DNA from: Bacteriovorax sp. BAL6_X
Lineage (GTDB): Bacteria > Bdellovibrionota > Bacteriovoracia > Bacteriovoracales > Bacteriovoracaceae
Reading direction: 5' to 3'
Length of the DNA stretch: 64,000 nucleotides
Assembly (NCBI RefSeq): GCF_000443995.1
Contig: NZ_AUMC01000010.1
Coordinates: 868,001 to 932,000 of the forward strand
Shown: in pieces, positions 52,854 to 62,654 of the stretch
Numbering within the stretch: position 1 is the first letter of the stretch
Layout: every line of letters starts with the position of its first letter
Made by a program: the position numbers and the translations under genes
Notes under the pieces: model-generated
Told to the model about the DNA's origin: nothing
Databases searched by the model: none
Seen by the model: the letters and a program-made list of their open reading frames with translations, nothing else

Positions 52854-53483
52854 TTAATATCCACAACTTCCGTTTCTCATAATTCTATATGCGCTTAAAA
52901 CATTCTTTCTCTTAGTCACGACATCGTTTATGATAAGAACAAAAGTTAAGCTCTTTTTTGCACACTCATAGCTTCTAGAAAATGTACTTTCTTCGATCAA
53001 TTCGATGGCCAGACTTGCAACACGATTTAAAACTGCAATTTCTGTTTCATCATTCTTTGATCTTTCACCTTCTGTTAAACCTCTTGAAAGGATGTCTTGA
53101 ACATATTCTCTATGGTTTCCATAGCACCAAAGACATAGTTTTCGTGAGAGTCTATCGTGAAACTTGTTCAGGTCACCAATCGCGTCTCTTAAATGTCTTC
53201 TTAGAAAGAGAACTTTGCGCTCTGGTGAATCGTAAATTTCTGTCCCCTCAATTGCACTTGCAAGAGTTGTGTAGAAGTAGAAGAAGTTCTTTTTTGGAGT
53301 GCTATCTAGAACAAAGTGTGAAGCATCTAAAAGGATTTCTAATTCCTCTTCGTATGTCACGCTTTCAAAACCTGATACAATTGCGTTCTCTAAAATAAAA
53401 CTCGTGTCTTTACACCACTTGCTAACTTCAGCGTTTGCCGAAAGTGCTAAAAATGTACAAATAAAAACTAATAACTTTCTCAT
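52854..53483 (-). CDS. Hypothetical exported helical protein
   Basis: A 209-residue protein with a signal peptide (about 1-18, ending ANAE) and a helical mature part with six scattered cysteines (WCKD, a CLWC pair, ECAKK and SCGY among them), which may be disulfide-bonded. The CLWC pair resembles a CxxC redox or metal site by form only. GGGAGG lies 7 bases before ATG 53483, which fixes the start. Same direction as the paralogue pair. Confidence 0.62.
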   Translation of the reverse strand: MRKLLVFICTFLALSANAEVSKWCKDTSFILENAIVSGFESVTYEEELEILLDASHFVLDSTPKKNFFYFYTTLASAIEGTEIYDSPERKVLFLRRHLRDAIGDLNKFHDRLSRKLCLWCYGNHREYVQDILSRGLTEGERSKNDETEIAVLNRVASLAIELIEESTFSRSYECAKKSLTFVLIINDVVTKRKNVLSAYRIMRNGSCGY

Positions 53484-53616
53484 CGAATCCTCCCAGATCG
53501 TTTCCAATGGGGGAGTTCTATCGACTTAAAAATAAAAGTTGAACGCATTTGTACACAAACTGTATCAAAAATGTAAACAGCTAGATGGTGTGTCAGTAAA
53601 ATCTATGTAGTCTGGG

Positions 53617-54090
53617 CTACCAATTGGTCCCTTTCATATTGTGAATCACTTCAAAGACAGTGGTTCTTTCAATGATTCCAATAACTTTACCATTTTCAAC
53701 TACGGGGAAGGCATGGAAGGGGTAATGGAGAAAGAGCTCCACTATAAAGGTCAGTGTGGATTTTGCCGGGATCGTCACAACATTTTCGCTCATATAGTGC
53801 TCAACGAGAGAAGTGGGGTGGTTGTAGTACTTGGCATCGAGGCTATATTTGAGGCAGTCTTTTTGTGAAAGAAAGCCCACGATATTTTCATAATCATTTA
53901 CCACGGGAAGTCCCGTTATATTGTGCTTAATAAAGTATTCTCCAGCTTCCTGCATATCCATATCCGTATGGAGGGGGATGAACTCCTTGATAACTCGATT
54001 GATAATATTGTAGCTGGAAGTGAATAATTCTTCTTTTTCTTTTTGTCTTGGGGCCTTATCTCTTTCGATAGGCGGAGTGTAGTTAACCAT
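53617..54090 (-). CDS. CBS-domain-pair protein
   Basis: A 157-residue cytoplasmic protein with two CBS domains (about 38-90 and 95-152), each with the (G/A)-(L/F)-PV-V(N/E)(D/N)-x-x-(N/K)-(I/V)-(V/I)-G motif (TGLPVVNDYENIVGF and HAFPVVENGKVIGI). Such pairs bind adenosyl nucleotides such as AMP or ATP and control partner proteins. A 35-residue charged N-terminal extension precedes. AGGGAT is its Shine-Dalgarno. Target unknown. Confidence 0.88.
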   Translation of the reverse strand: MVNYTPPIERDKAPRQKEKEELFTSSYNIINRVIKEFIPLHTDMDMQEAGEYFIKHNITGLPVVNDYENIVGFLSQKDCLKYSLDAKYYNHPTSLVEHYMSENVVTIPAKSTLTFIVELFLHYPFHAFPVVENGKVIGIIERTTVFEVIHNMKGTNW

Positions 54091-54150
54091 TACTTATCCC
54101 TTTTTCGTTTGAACATATGACAAATTGTATTGTTAAAACTTGAAAAGATT

Positions 54151-54187
54151 TTGATTAAATGTAGAGAAATCATCATAATAGCTCGTA
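54151..54187 (+). promoter_or_regulatory. Promoter for a probably leaderless mRNA
   Basis: TTGATT (54151-54156), 17-base spacer, CATAAT (54174-54179), and 8 bases to the ATG at 54188. No Shine-Dalgarno. Confidence 0.6.
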
Positions 54188-54625
54188 ATGGAATTTATTC
54201 ATGAATATGGCATTGTAGGACTCTTTTTTATAAGCTTTGCTGCCGCAACTATTCTTCCTTTTAGTTCAGAAGCATTTCTCTTTGGTGCTGTAAAGGCGGG
54301 GCTATCGAAGGCCGATATCTTTTGGTCTGCTAGTCTTGGAAACTTTTTGGGAGGGGTTAGTTGCTTCTACCTCGGTCACTTGGGAAAGCTAAGCTGGTGT
54401 GAAAAATATCTAAAGATTAGTAAAGGTCAAATCAATCGCTGGCAGAACTTAATTCAAAGCTATGGGCCAGGACTAGCGGTTTTGACATGGCTTCCCATTA
54501 TTGGGGACCCTTTGGCCGTCGCGCTGGGTTATTTTCGTTGTCATCCCAAATTTGTTTTTCTCACAATGTATATCGGCAAGGCAATGCGTTATGTCTTTGT
54601 AATCTGGTTAGCAAATAAGCTCTAA
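54188..54625 (+). CDS. YqaA/DedA-family membrane protein
   Basis: A 145-residue inner-membrane protein with about four hydrophobic segments and the SNARE-associated/YqaA pattern: EYGIVGLFFISFAAATILPFSSEAFLFG, SLGNFLGG and the Pro-Gly-containing WLPIIGDPLAVALGYFR. Related DedA proteins move lipid carriers across the membrane. This is the short YqaA form. It lies upstream of dnaE. Confidence 0.85.
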   Translation: MEFIHEYGIVGLFFISFAAATILPFSSEAFLFGAVKAGLSKADIFWSASLGNFLGGVSCFYLGHLGKLSWCEKYLKISKGQINRWQNLIQSYGPGLAVLTWLPIIGDPLAVALGYFRCHPKFVFLTMYIGKAMRYVFVIWLANKL

Positions 54626-54703
54626 GAATATGACAAAAGACCTTTAAAATGGGATAATTAAATAGCACGACACACTGATTAATTAAGACATTTTGAGGAA
54701 TTC

Positions 54704-57700
54704 ATGGAACAAGATAGTAACGTCGAAACGAATGATACTACTGAAGCAGAAGTACAAAGGCCACTTAAAGAAACGCACCCAGATAGCTTTGTCCATCTAC
54801 ACTTACATACGCAATACTCTCTCCTTGATGGAGCAATTAGATTAAAGGATCTTATTCCTGAAGCACAAAAGCTTGGGGTTCCGGCAATTGCTCAAACTGA
54901 TCATGGGAATATGTTTGGTGCCATTGACTTCTACACTCGATGTAAAGACGCTGGGATTAAACCAATCCTTGGTTCTGAAATTTACTTTACACCTGGTTCT
55001 CGTTTTGATCGTCGTGCGGCCAGAAAGTCTGCAAATATAAGCTCGCAAGATGCTGAAGAATCTTCAAGACAAATTCACCATTTAATTCTTCTTGCAAAAA
55101 ATAATACTGGTTACCAAAACTTATGTAAGTTACTTTCAAAAGCTTATCTTGAGGGGTTCTATTATAAGCCTCGTGCCGATGTTGAACTACTTCGTGAATA
55201 CTCGGAAGGTTTAATTTGTACGACAGCTTGTCTAAAGGGAGAGGTTGGCTACAACTTTTTTACCGGCCAAGATGATAAGGCCATTCGTGCGATTGAAAAG
55301 TTAAGCGATATCTTTGGCCCTGATGACTTCTATCTTGAGATTCAAGAAAATGGAATTCCGGAACAAAAAATTGTAAATGAGAAAGTTATTGAGTTTGCAC
55401 GCAAGAATAATATTAAACTTGTGGCAACTAATGATTCACACTATATGACTCCTGAAGATGCGACTGCTCAGGAAGTTCTTCTTTGTATTCAAACAGGAAA
55501 GACTTACGCAGATGAAAATCGTATGCGTATGACGTCGCAAGAATTCTATTATAAGTCCCCAGAAGAAATGAGAGCTGCCTTCCACTATGCGCCAGATGCA
55601 TGTGATAACACTCTTGAGATTGCAGATAAGTGTAATGTAGAACTTTCTTGGACTGATGAGAAAGGGAATCAAATTTATCACCTTCCAGATTATGAAATCG
55701 ATACAGATGAATCACTTGATGATTACTTTGTTCGCGTAACAAAGGAAGGACTGCAGGCTCGTTTTGATGGGCCACAATTTAGAAATATTGTTAATCAACC
55801 TGATTGGGAAGAACAAAAGCCAAAGTACTATGAGCGTCTTCAATATGAAATGGATCTCATTATGCAAATGGGATTCGTTGGTTACTTCCTGATCGTTGCG
55901 GACTTCATTCAGTGGTCAAAAGATAATGGAATTCCTGTTGGTCCTGGACGTGGTTCCGGAGCAGGTTCTCTGGTTGCCTATGCACTAACTATTACAAATA
56001 TTAACCCACTTCCATATAATCTACTCTTTGAGCGTTTCATTAACCCTGAGCGTATCTCAATGCCTGACTTTGACGTCGATTTCTGTCAAGCAGGACGACA
56101 GCGAGTTATTGAATATGTAACGCAAAAATACGGGGAAGATAAAGTAGGGCAGATCATTACCTTTGGTAAGCTGCAAGCAAAGGCCGTTGTAAAAGACGTT
56201 GCTCGTGTTTACGACTTAACATTTGCTGAAGCAAATATGATTTCAAAACTTATCCCAGATGAAATTGGAATCACACTTGATAAAGCAATTGAAATGGAGC
56301 CGAAGCTTCAGGAGTTAATTGAAACAGATCCTAAGATTCGTCAAATCTTTACTATTTCAAAAAGACTTGAGGGTCTTTATCGTCACGCTGGTATTCACGC
56401 GGCTGGAGTTATCATTACCTCTGAGCCACTTGTAAATTACTGTCCACTTTTTAAAGGTGCAAAGGGAGAAAAGGTTGTTCAATTTGATAAGGACTTTTCA
56501 GAACTTATTGGTCTTGTAAAATTTGACTTCCTTGGGCTAAAGACTCTAACTGTAATTGATTACGCTTCTGATTTTATTAAGCGTGACTATATGCCAGACT
56601 TTGATATTGAGGCCATTGATTACGAGGATGAGAAAGTTTATGACTTAATTTCTGAAGGGGATACAATTGGTGTCTTCCAGCTGGAATCTTCAGGGATGCA
56701 GGATTTATGTCGTCGTATTTCACCGGATACTCTAGATGATATTACGGCCATCAACGCCCTTTATCGTCCAGGTCCAATGGGATCGGGAATGCATGATGAG
56801 TTCGTTGAAATCAAGCACGGGCGCAAGGAAGAAACTTATCCATTTGAAGATCTAAAGCCTATTCTAAACGATACTTACGGGATCATTATTTACCAAGAGC
56901 AGGTAATGAATATCGCTCGTAAGGTTGCAGGATACTCTCTTGGACAAGCGGATATGCTTCGTAAGGCAATGGGGAAAAAGAAGCTTAAGGAGATGGAGCG
57001 CCATAAGCAAATCTTCTTAGATGGTGCAAAAGAGAGAGACTACGATCTTAAGATTGCAGAAACTCTCTATGATCAGATGGCGAAATTTGCGGAATATGGT
57101 TTCAACAAATCTCACGCCGTTGCTTATTCATATATTGCATATCAAACAGCTTTCTTAAAAACTTATTACCCTCCAGAGTTTTATGCAGGTCTATTAAGTA
57201 CGGAACTTTCTAATACAGATAAGATCACGACAATTATTAACGATGCAAGAAATCACGATATTGAAGTTCTTGCTCCATGTGTGAATGAATCTCTTTGGTT
57301 ATTTAACGTTGTTGATGGCAACCTTCGTTTTGGTATGGGTGCTATTAAAGGTGTTGGAGAAGGTGCGGTTGAAGAGATTGTTCGTGAGCGAACAGAAAAT
57401 GGGCCATTTGTTGGCTTCATTGATTTCTGTGAGCGAGTAAACCTTAGACAAGTTAATAAGAGAACAGTTGAAGCATTAATTCGCGTAGGTGGATTCGATG
57501 GTTGTGAAAAAGAATTAAACCGTCGCACTATGCTTGAAAATATGGAAATGGTTGTTGCTTACGCAAGTAAGCGCCAAAAAGAAAAAGAGATGGGGCAGAC
57601 TAACCTCTTTGATATGGCCGAAGGGTCTGAGGATACGGGAGCAAACCAACTCGATATTGAATACACGGCCGATTGGGACGATAGAGAAAAGCTTCTTTAC

Positions 57701-58342
57701 GAAGCTGAATTAATCGGAGTTTATGTTTCAGGTCACCCTCTTGATCGTTACCAGGGAGTCATTGAGCAGATGGCCTCAATGCCTATTGGGCAAATTCAAG
57801 ATATTGATGGTACATCAAAAAGAGATATGGTTCTTGCTGGGATGATCGTTGAAAGAAAGCCGATTATGACAAAGAAAGGGGATCGCATGTGTTTTGCTAC
57901 CCTAGAAGACTTGTCAGGTAAGATTGAGTGTATTGTTTTTCCAAAAACTTTTGTTCAATATGAAGAGATTCTATTAAGTGATGATCCAATCATTATGACT
58001 GGACAGGTAAATTTGGCCGAGGAACCGCGAAAATTCTTCCCGTCAAAGATTCAAAAGCTTAAAGAGCAGGCCGAGGAAAGAGTGTCATCTGTTCGTCTTA
58101 ATGTTCCTATGACTTCTTTAAATGAAGGCCGTCTAAACCGTCTTAAGCAGACGATTTTAGGTCATAGGGGAACTGTTCCACTTCATATTATTTTTGAACA
58201 TGATTCGGGGAGAGCGAGAATGCCACTAGGAAGTGACTATCTAGTAAACCCAACGCCACAAATGGCAGCAAAAATTAATGAAATTTTTGATGCAGACGCG
58301 GTGAAGTTTATTATTGATGGAAAAATCAGCGATGTAGGGTAA
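54704..58342 (+). CDS. dnaE: DNA polymerase III alpha subunit
   Basis: The replicative polymerase, 1212 residues. N-terminal PHP domain with FVHLHLHTQYSLLDGA (about 29-44), the catalytic palm with PGRGSGAGSLVAYAL and PDFDVDFCQ (three catalytic acidic residues), the beta-clamp-facing fingers, the helix-hairpin-helix region, an OB domain (MVLAGMIVERKPIMTKKG, about 1045-1065) and a C-terminal domain. The first 27 residues are an acidic extension without counterpart in E. coli. TGAGGAA precedes the ATG. Confidence 0.97.
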   Translation: MEQDSNVETNDTTEAEVQRPLKETHPDSFVHLHLHTQYSLLDGAIRLKDLIPEAQKLGVPAIAQTDHGNMFGAIDFYTRCKDAGIKPILGSEIYFTPGSRFDRRAARKSANISSQDAEESSRQIHHLILLAKNNTGYQNLCKLLSKAYLEGFYYKPRADVELLREYSEGLICTTACLKGEVGYNFFTGQDDKAIRAIEKLSDIFGPDDFYLEIQENGIPEQKIVNEKVIEFARKNNIKLVATNDSHYMTPEDATAQEVLLCIQTGKTYADENRMRMTSQEFYYKSPEEMRAAFHYAPDACDNTLEIADKCNVELSWTDEKGNQIYHLPDYEIDTDESLDDYFVRVTKEGLQARFDGPQFRNIVNQPDWEEQKPKYYERLQYEMDLIMQMGFVGYFLIVADFIQWSKDNGIPVGPGRGSGAGSLVAYALTITNINPLPYNLLFERFINPERISMPDFDVDFCQAGRQRVIEYVTQKYGEDKVGQIITFGKLQAKAVVKDVARVYDLTFAEANMISKLIPDEIGITLDKAIEMEPKLQELIETDPKIRQIFTISKRLEGLYRHAGIHAAGVIITSEPLVNYCPLFKGAKGEKVVQFDKDFSELIGLVKFDFLGLKTLTVIDYASDFIKRDYMPDFDIEAIDYEDEKVYDLISEGDTIGVFQLESSGMQDLCRRISPDTLDDITAINALYRPGPMGSGMHDEFVEIKHGRKEETYPFEDLKPILNDTYGIIIYQEQVMNIARKVAGYSLGQADMLRKAMGKKKLKEMERHKQIFLDGAKERDYDLKIAETLYDQMAKFAEYGFNKSHAVAYSYIAYQTAFLKTYYPPEFYAGLLSTELSNTDKITTIINDARNHDIEVLAPCVNESLWLFNVVDGNLRFGMGAIKGVGEGAVEEIVRERTENGPFVGFIDFCERVNLRQVNKRTVEALIRVGGFDGCEKELNRRTMLENMEMVVAYASKRQKEKEMGQTNLFDMAEGSEDTGANQLDIEYTADWDDREKLLYEAELIGVYVSGHPLDRYQGVIEQMASMPIGQIQDIDGTSKRDMVLAGMIVERKPIMTKKGDRMCFATLEDLSGKIECIVFPKTFVQYEEILLSDDPIIMTGQVNLAEEPRKFFPSKIQKLKEQAEERVSSVRLNVPMTSLNEGRLNRLKQTILGHRGTVPLHIIFEHDSGRARMPLGSDYLVNPTPQMAAKINEIFDADAVKFIIDGKISDVG

Positions 58343-58378
58343 AATACTTTAAGATATATTTAAATCTAGGGATGGATA

Positions 58379-59776
58379 ATGAAGAAACTAATATTATTGC
58401 TATTTTTAGCAACAAATACTCTTGCAGCATCTGTAAGTGCAAGAGGTCAGTTCACATCAAAAACAGGTGACTCTTTATCTTTTATTAAAGAGCAACTTTA
58501 CGCCAACGCTGTTAGAAATGTTCTCGATTCAGAACTTGAAAAACTAGGTCTAGACGCTAAGACATTCTGGCAGAATTACGAAACGCAATTTGAAGAATAC
58601 TTTGCTCCAATTAAAGAAACATATGATCGCCAAACAGGCGCAGTGGATGATGAAGGAAATCCTGTCTCTCTAACTGGTAGTGCCCTTGAAAGGTATGAAA
58701 GAGGCCTAAGAAATAAGAGATTAAATGCTCGTGCTTCATTTGGTGGGTTTAACTCAATCATCTCTTCTTATACCGTTAAGAAAATGTCTAAGTCATTATC
58801 CCGTGCTGATACTCACTACTACAATATTGATGCAAAGGTTGATCGCAAACTTGTTTCTGAGATTTATTACCGCTATATCGGGCAAGGAAAGACAAGAAGT
58901 TTTACTAAATTATACTTAAATATCAATTATAAGCTTAAAGACCTTACTTGGGAAGAAGTGGGAGTAAGCTCTCAGTCCAAATTTACAGATGTTGTTGAAG
59001 ATCACTGGATTAAAGAACTAACTGGAAATGTAGGTGGTGTTTTTCTTGAAGGAATTGAGATTGTTAACCCTTCGACAAGACAAGAAATATTTGAGCATTT
59101 AAAGAAGCCTCTTTCTGCTTTACGCTCAAGTGAAGGTGAAATTTTAGGGACTCGTCAAGAAGAGTTAAGAAATTCACTTATGCTAACTCTTGATATTGTT
59201 CTTGAGAAAGAGTTTAAGGATGAAAAGCAAAAGCAAATCAATATTCAAACTTATGGAGGAATTGTTTTAACGGATCTTCGTGATGGAACAATTGTAAACT
59301 TCAAAGATTTTGATGCCAAAGGACAACAGTATTCAACAGTCGATCCACATAAGCAAAGTTCAGATATTGCGAGTTTTGTTTATCAACTACCAATATCAGA
59401 AATGAAGGGCCTAAAGAGGACTATCAAGGAGAAGGTCTCTGTAAAGAATTCTTTTGATATCGTTTTAAGAAATACTCATAATATTAATGAAGCCTTTGAC
59501 TTTGCAGGTATGCTTAAAGAAGAAGGTGTTGTTTACTTCTTTGACCCACAAATTACTTCGACTCTTCAAAATGTCGTAAGTATTAGTATCACATTCTCTG
59601 GTGATAAGGATAAGGCCATGGATGTTTTGAAAAAGTTTTCAAATACAAAACTGTCAGAACAGGCTTTAATTAAAAGAGACGAGAATCTACCATTTGTCTT
59701 CAATATTATTCATGTTGATGAGAATGGAAAAGTTATTAAAGAAAATAAAGAAGCCACGAAGGCCAAGAATTTATGA
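58379..59776 (+). CDS. Hypothetical exported protein, partner of a FlgT-like lipoprotein
   Basis: A 465-residue protein with a signal peptide (about 1-17, ending LAAS). The mature part is mixed helix and strand, begins with SARGQFTSKTGDSLSFIKEQLYANAVRNVL (reminiscent of the opening of FlgT N-terminal domains), and has no cysteine. It overlaps the next gene by ATGA and begins 36 bases after dnaE, so it may share a transcript with dnaE. The function is unknown; the neighbour suggests a role in the envelope or flagellar basal body. Confidence 0.68.
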   Translation: MKKLILLLFLATNTLAASVSARGQFTSKTGDSLSFIKEQLYANAVRNVLDSELEKLGLDAKTFWQNYETQFEEYFAPIKETYDRQTGAVDDEGNPVSLTGSALERYERGLRNKRLNARASFGGFNSIISSYTVKKMSKSLSRADTHYYNIDAKVDRKLVSEIYYRYIGQGKTRSFTKLYLNINYKLKDLTWEEVGVSSQSKFTDVVEDHWIKELTGNVGGVFLEGIEIVNPSTRQEIFEHLKKPLSALRSSEGEILGTRQEELRNSLMLTLDIVLEKEFKDEKQKQINIQTYGGIVLTDLRDGTIVNFKDFDAKGQQYSTVDPHKQSSDIASFVYQLPISEMKGLKRTIKEKVSVKNSFDIVLRNTHNINEAFDFAGMLKEEGVVYFFDPQITSTLQNVVSISITFSGDKDKAMDVLKKFSNTKLSEQALIKRDENLPFVFNIIHVDENGKVIKENKEATKAKNL

Positions 59777-60696
59777 TTAAGTATTTATTGCCAATTTTAC
59801 TGATTATTACAACATCGTGTTCTCTTCTAGCTCCTACGCAAAGAAGAGACTATCACGGAAGAAAAGAAAGAACGACCCAACGTCAACACTTTACAGGTGT
59901 TAAGAAGAAAGTTGCACTATTAACTTTCTTTAATGAATCTCCGTTTGGAGGGCAAGACCTAGGTGTTGTAGCGACAGAAGAATTACGCCGTGAACTTCAA
60001 AAGACGGGACAATTTATTGTTGATCCTATGTCGGCAAGATTATTTGGTTCATCAAAGCAAGTTTATTCTCAAGGTGGATCTAAGCTTGTACAGATGACAA
60101 GAAAGGCCAAAGGCGAAGGTGTAAATTTTGTCGTTTTTGGACGTATTATTGAGGCCAGAGTTAGAGAGAAATCTGATGAGGTTGGATTTGTAAGAAGTAC
60201 AAAGAGCTACAGTGAAGCTAAAGTTGAAATAAGAATTTATGATGTAAATTCAAATAAAGAAATATATACAGATACTCTTGATGGTTATGCTGATGATAAT
60301 AGCTACCGCTTTTTTAAATCTGATCGAAATTCTCAATCAAAGTATCGCCAAGATCTTCTTCGTTATGTAACAAAGGTATCTGTTAGAAAATCAATCCCAA
60401 GAATTCTTGATACTGCCCAAAAACTAGAGTGGATAGGCCGTGTTGCAAAAATCATTGGAAATAATATCTATATAAATGCTGGACGTGATTCAGGGCTTAA
60501 TATTGGTGACGTTTTAAAAGTTGTAACTGAAGGTGTTGATATTTATGATCCTGAAACTGGGGCACTCATCGGGGTTTCTAAAGGAGAGATTAAGGGAACA
60601 ATTGAGGTTGTGGACTTTATTGGTGCCGATGCTTCAATTGGTATCTTACATTCTGGAGGCTCTGTTCACGAAGGTGACTTTGTTAAGTTGTACTAA
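59773..60696 (+). CDS. FlgT/CsgG-like lipoprotein
   Basis: A 307-residue lipoprotein (Cys16 after TTS). The middle (about 45-160) has the CsgG/TolB-type pattern KKVALLTFFNES, DLGVVATEELRRELQKTGQF and GVNFVVFGRIIEA. The C-terminal part (about 218-307: GRVAKIIGNNIYINAGRDSGLNIGDVLKV and VHEGDFVKLY) is the FlgT C-terminal domain. FlgT forms the H-ring at the flagellar basal body in vibrios. Coupled by ATGA to the preceding gene and by TAATG to pyrD. Confidence 0.78.
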   Translation: MIKYLLPILLIITTSCSLLAPTQRRDYHGRKERTTQRQHFTGVKKKVALLTFFNESPFGGQDLGVVATEELRRELQKTGQFIVDPMSARLFGSSKQVYSQGGSKLVQMTRKAKGEGVNFVVFGRIIEARVREKSDEVGFVRSTKSYSEAKVEIRIYDVNSNKEIYTDTLDGYADDNSYRFFKSDRNSQSKYRQDLLRYVTKVSVRKSIPRILDTAQKLEWIGRVAKIIGNNIYINAGRDSGLNIGDVLKVVTEGVDIYDPETGALIGVSKGEIKGTIEVVDFIGADASIGILHSGGSVHEGDFVKLY

Positions 60697-61730
60697 TGAT
60701 TTACTCTCTTGCACGCAATTTCTTATTTAAGCTCGATGCAGAAGATGCACACGACTTAACGATTGATCTTATGGAAAAGTTTCCAGTTATCTCAGAAATT
60801 TTTCCAAGCTATCGTCGTAATAATTTAAAATTGAAAATAGGTAATAATATCTGGGCAACTCCCATCGGACTTGCTGCAGGTCTTGATAAGAACTGCCGAG
60901 GCTACCAATTTCTTTCAAACCTTGGGTTTGGTGCCGTGGAAGTTGGAACAGTTACTCCTAGAGCTCAGGCCGGAAATCCAAGGCCAAGACTCTTTCGCTA
61001 TATAGAAGAGGAGTCGATACGTAACTGTATGGGTTTTAATAATGAAGGTGGAGAGTTTCTTAAGAATCAAGTTCGCTTGGCCCAACGTTCAATCCCATTG
61101 GGAGTGAATATTGGAAAGAACAAGGATACTCCTGATGAGCTTGCTTACGAAGACTACGCATCATTATATCAAGATTTTAAAGAACTAGCTGACTATATTG
61201 TCATTAATGTTTCTTCTCCTAATACTCCTGGACTTCGCTCTCATCAAACTCGTGAATCTTTAGAAAAGATTTTTTCAGCTCTTGAACGAAAAGAAGGCGA
61301 GGTCGATCTCTATTTAAAAATCTCTCCTGATATCGATGAAGATGAGATTGATAGTATTATCAAAGTGGCCAACGACTATAAACTTACTGGTATCATTGCT
61401 ACTAATACGACGATTATGCAGGAACGAGGTGTTGGCGGTATATCTGGTAAGCTCTTACTTAATAAGGCCCGTGATATTCGAAAGGCCTGTCTTACTAAAA
61501 TGAAAGACTATCCAAACTTAGAATTCATTGGCGTAGGTGGATTTTCATCATATGAAGATGTTATGGATTACTGGTGTGATGGTGGGAAGTTCTTACAAGT
61601 CTATTCTGCATTTGTTTTTCAAGGGCCGAAGCTTTTACAAGATCTTAATAAGGCCATCTTAAAGGATATGGAACTAAAGGGTTTTAATTGTATTGAACAA
61701 TTAATCGAGCACTATCATCATATAAATTAA
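60696..61730 (+). CDS. pyrD: Dihydroorotate dehydrogenase (quinone, class 2)
   Basis: A 344-residue enzyme of pyrimidine synthesis that feeds electrons to quinone at the membrane. The N-terminal helical extension (MIYSLARNFLFKLDAEDAHDLT) marks class 2. GLAAGLDKNCRG, EVGTVTPRAQAGNPRPR, NCMGFNNEG and INVSSPNTPGLR (with the catalytic Ser) are all present, as are the FMN-contacting NTT and GVGGFSS segments. The ATG overlaps the stop of the lipoprotein gene. Confidence 0.96.
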   Translation: MIYSLARNFLFKLDAEDAHDLTIDLMEKFPVISEIFPSYRRNNLKLKIGNNIWATPIGLAAGLDKNCRGYQFLSNLGFGAVEVGTVTPRAQAGNPRPRLFRYIEEESIRNCMGFNNEGGEFLKNQVRLAQRSIPLGVNIGKNKDTPDELAYEDYASLYQDFKELADYIVINVSSPNTPGLRSHQTRESLEKIFSALERKEGEVDLYLKISPDIDEDEIDSIIKVANDYKLTGIIATNTTIMQERGVGGISGKLLLNKARDIRKACLTKMKDYPNLEFIGVGGFSSYEDVMDYWCDGGKFLQVYSAFVFQGPKLLQDLNKAILKDMELKGFNCIEQLIEHYHHIN

Positions 61731-61832
61731 TTATAAGTCTTTAAATTTACTTATGAACTAAAAGTAAAACTTAATCTTTCCTGATATTAACCGAAAAGAG
61801 TAAAAAGGTTGGTTAAACATTTAAGGATAGAA

Positions 61833-62654
61833 ATGATTAAAGGCTTAGTTCATACTGTCGTTATTGCATCATTAAGTGCATTTGTATTTTTCACGAGTAG
61901 TGATATTGAAAGTACTCTTAAGCAAGAGCTTGGTAGTGGTGCGAACCCTTATAAACATGTTGATCGCTCTCCTGATTTTGTTAAACGCTCTATTGCATCC
62001 TTGTCTGATGACGTTACGGCCCGCGCTCTAAAAAAGAGAAGGGTTGAGGATATGCATATATATAAATCTTATGAAGAGTCCCTGTCGAAGCTTAAAGGTT
62101 GTATGCGAAATATTTGTCAGGAGTATTTCACAAGTGAAGATGTTTCTGAAAATTATGATAAATATGGGGATTTTGTCACAGCTAAGATTAACGAAAATAT
62201 TAATCAGCTATATAATTTCACGTTAAAAAGAGGCTTTCGTTCTCATTCAATTATTACAACAGCTCTAGACTTTATTGATCTTGGAAATGAAGATTTAAAG
62301 AAGAACCTCGTTCTACTATTAAGTACACAAAAGAGTGATCTAAGATCTTTGAATGCTCTTATTCAGTTATCTCAAGGGGTGTATGGGAAAGATCTTCATT
62401 CACTCATTATTTTAGAACTAGAAAAGTATGCAGGATCTAAAGATTTTAAAGATAAGGTAAGTGATCAAATTGTAATGGTTTTAGCTTCTAGTCGTAGTAA
62501 CGAGAACTCTCTGATTACAAAAGAGCTTTACCGATTTATTAATAAAGATAATCTACAGAAGTTTAATCAACTTCTGACAAAGATTCCTAATGAGAGTCTT
62601 GTTTATTCTCAGCTCTCTAATCATATTGAAAAGTTTGAATCCACTAATTTATAG
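61833..62654 (+). CDS. Hypothetical envelope protein
   Basis: A 273-residue protein with an N-terminal hydrophobic segment (about 4-22) that could be a signal peptide or anchor. The rest is helical and charged, with two cysteines close together (GCMRNICQE). Short leucine-rich helices in the C-terminal half may form HEAT-like repeats; this is a guess. ATG 61833 follows AAGGAT by 6 bases and is preferred to an in-frame TTG 24 bases upstream. Convergent with sfsA, with 6 bases of overlap. Confidence 0.62.
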   Translation: MIKGLVHTVVIASLSAFVFFTSSDIESTLKQELGSGANPYKHVDRSPDFVKRSIASLSDDVTARALKKRRVEDMHIYKSYEESLSKLKGCMRNICQEYFTSEDVSENYDKYGDFVTAKINENINQLYNFTLKRGFRSHSIITTALDFIDLGNEDLKKNLVLLLSTQKSDLRSLNALIQLSQGVYGKDLHSLIILELEKYAGSKDFKDKVSDQIVMVLASSRSNENSLITKELYRFINKDNLQKFNQLLTKIPNESLVYSQLSNHIEKFESTNL

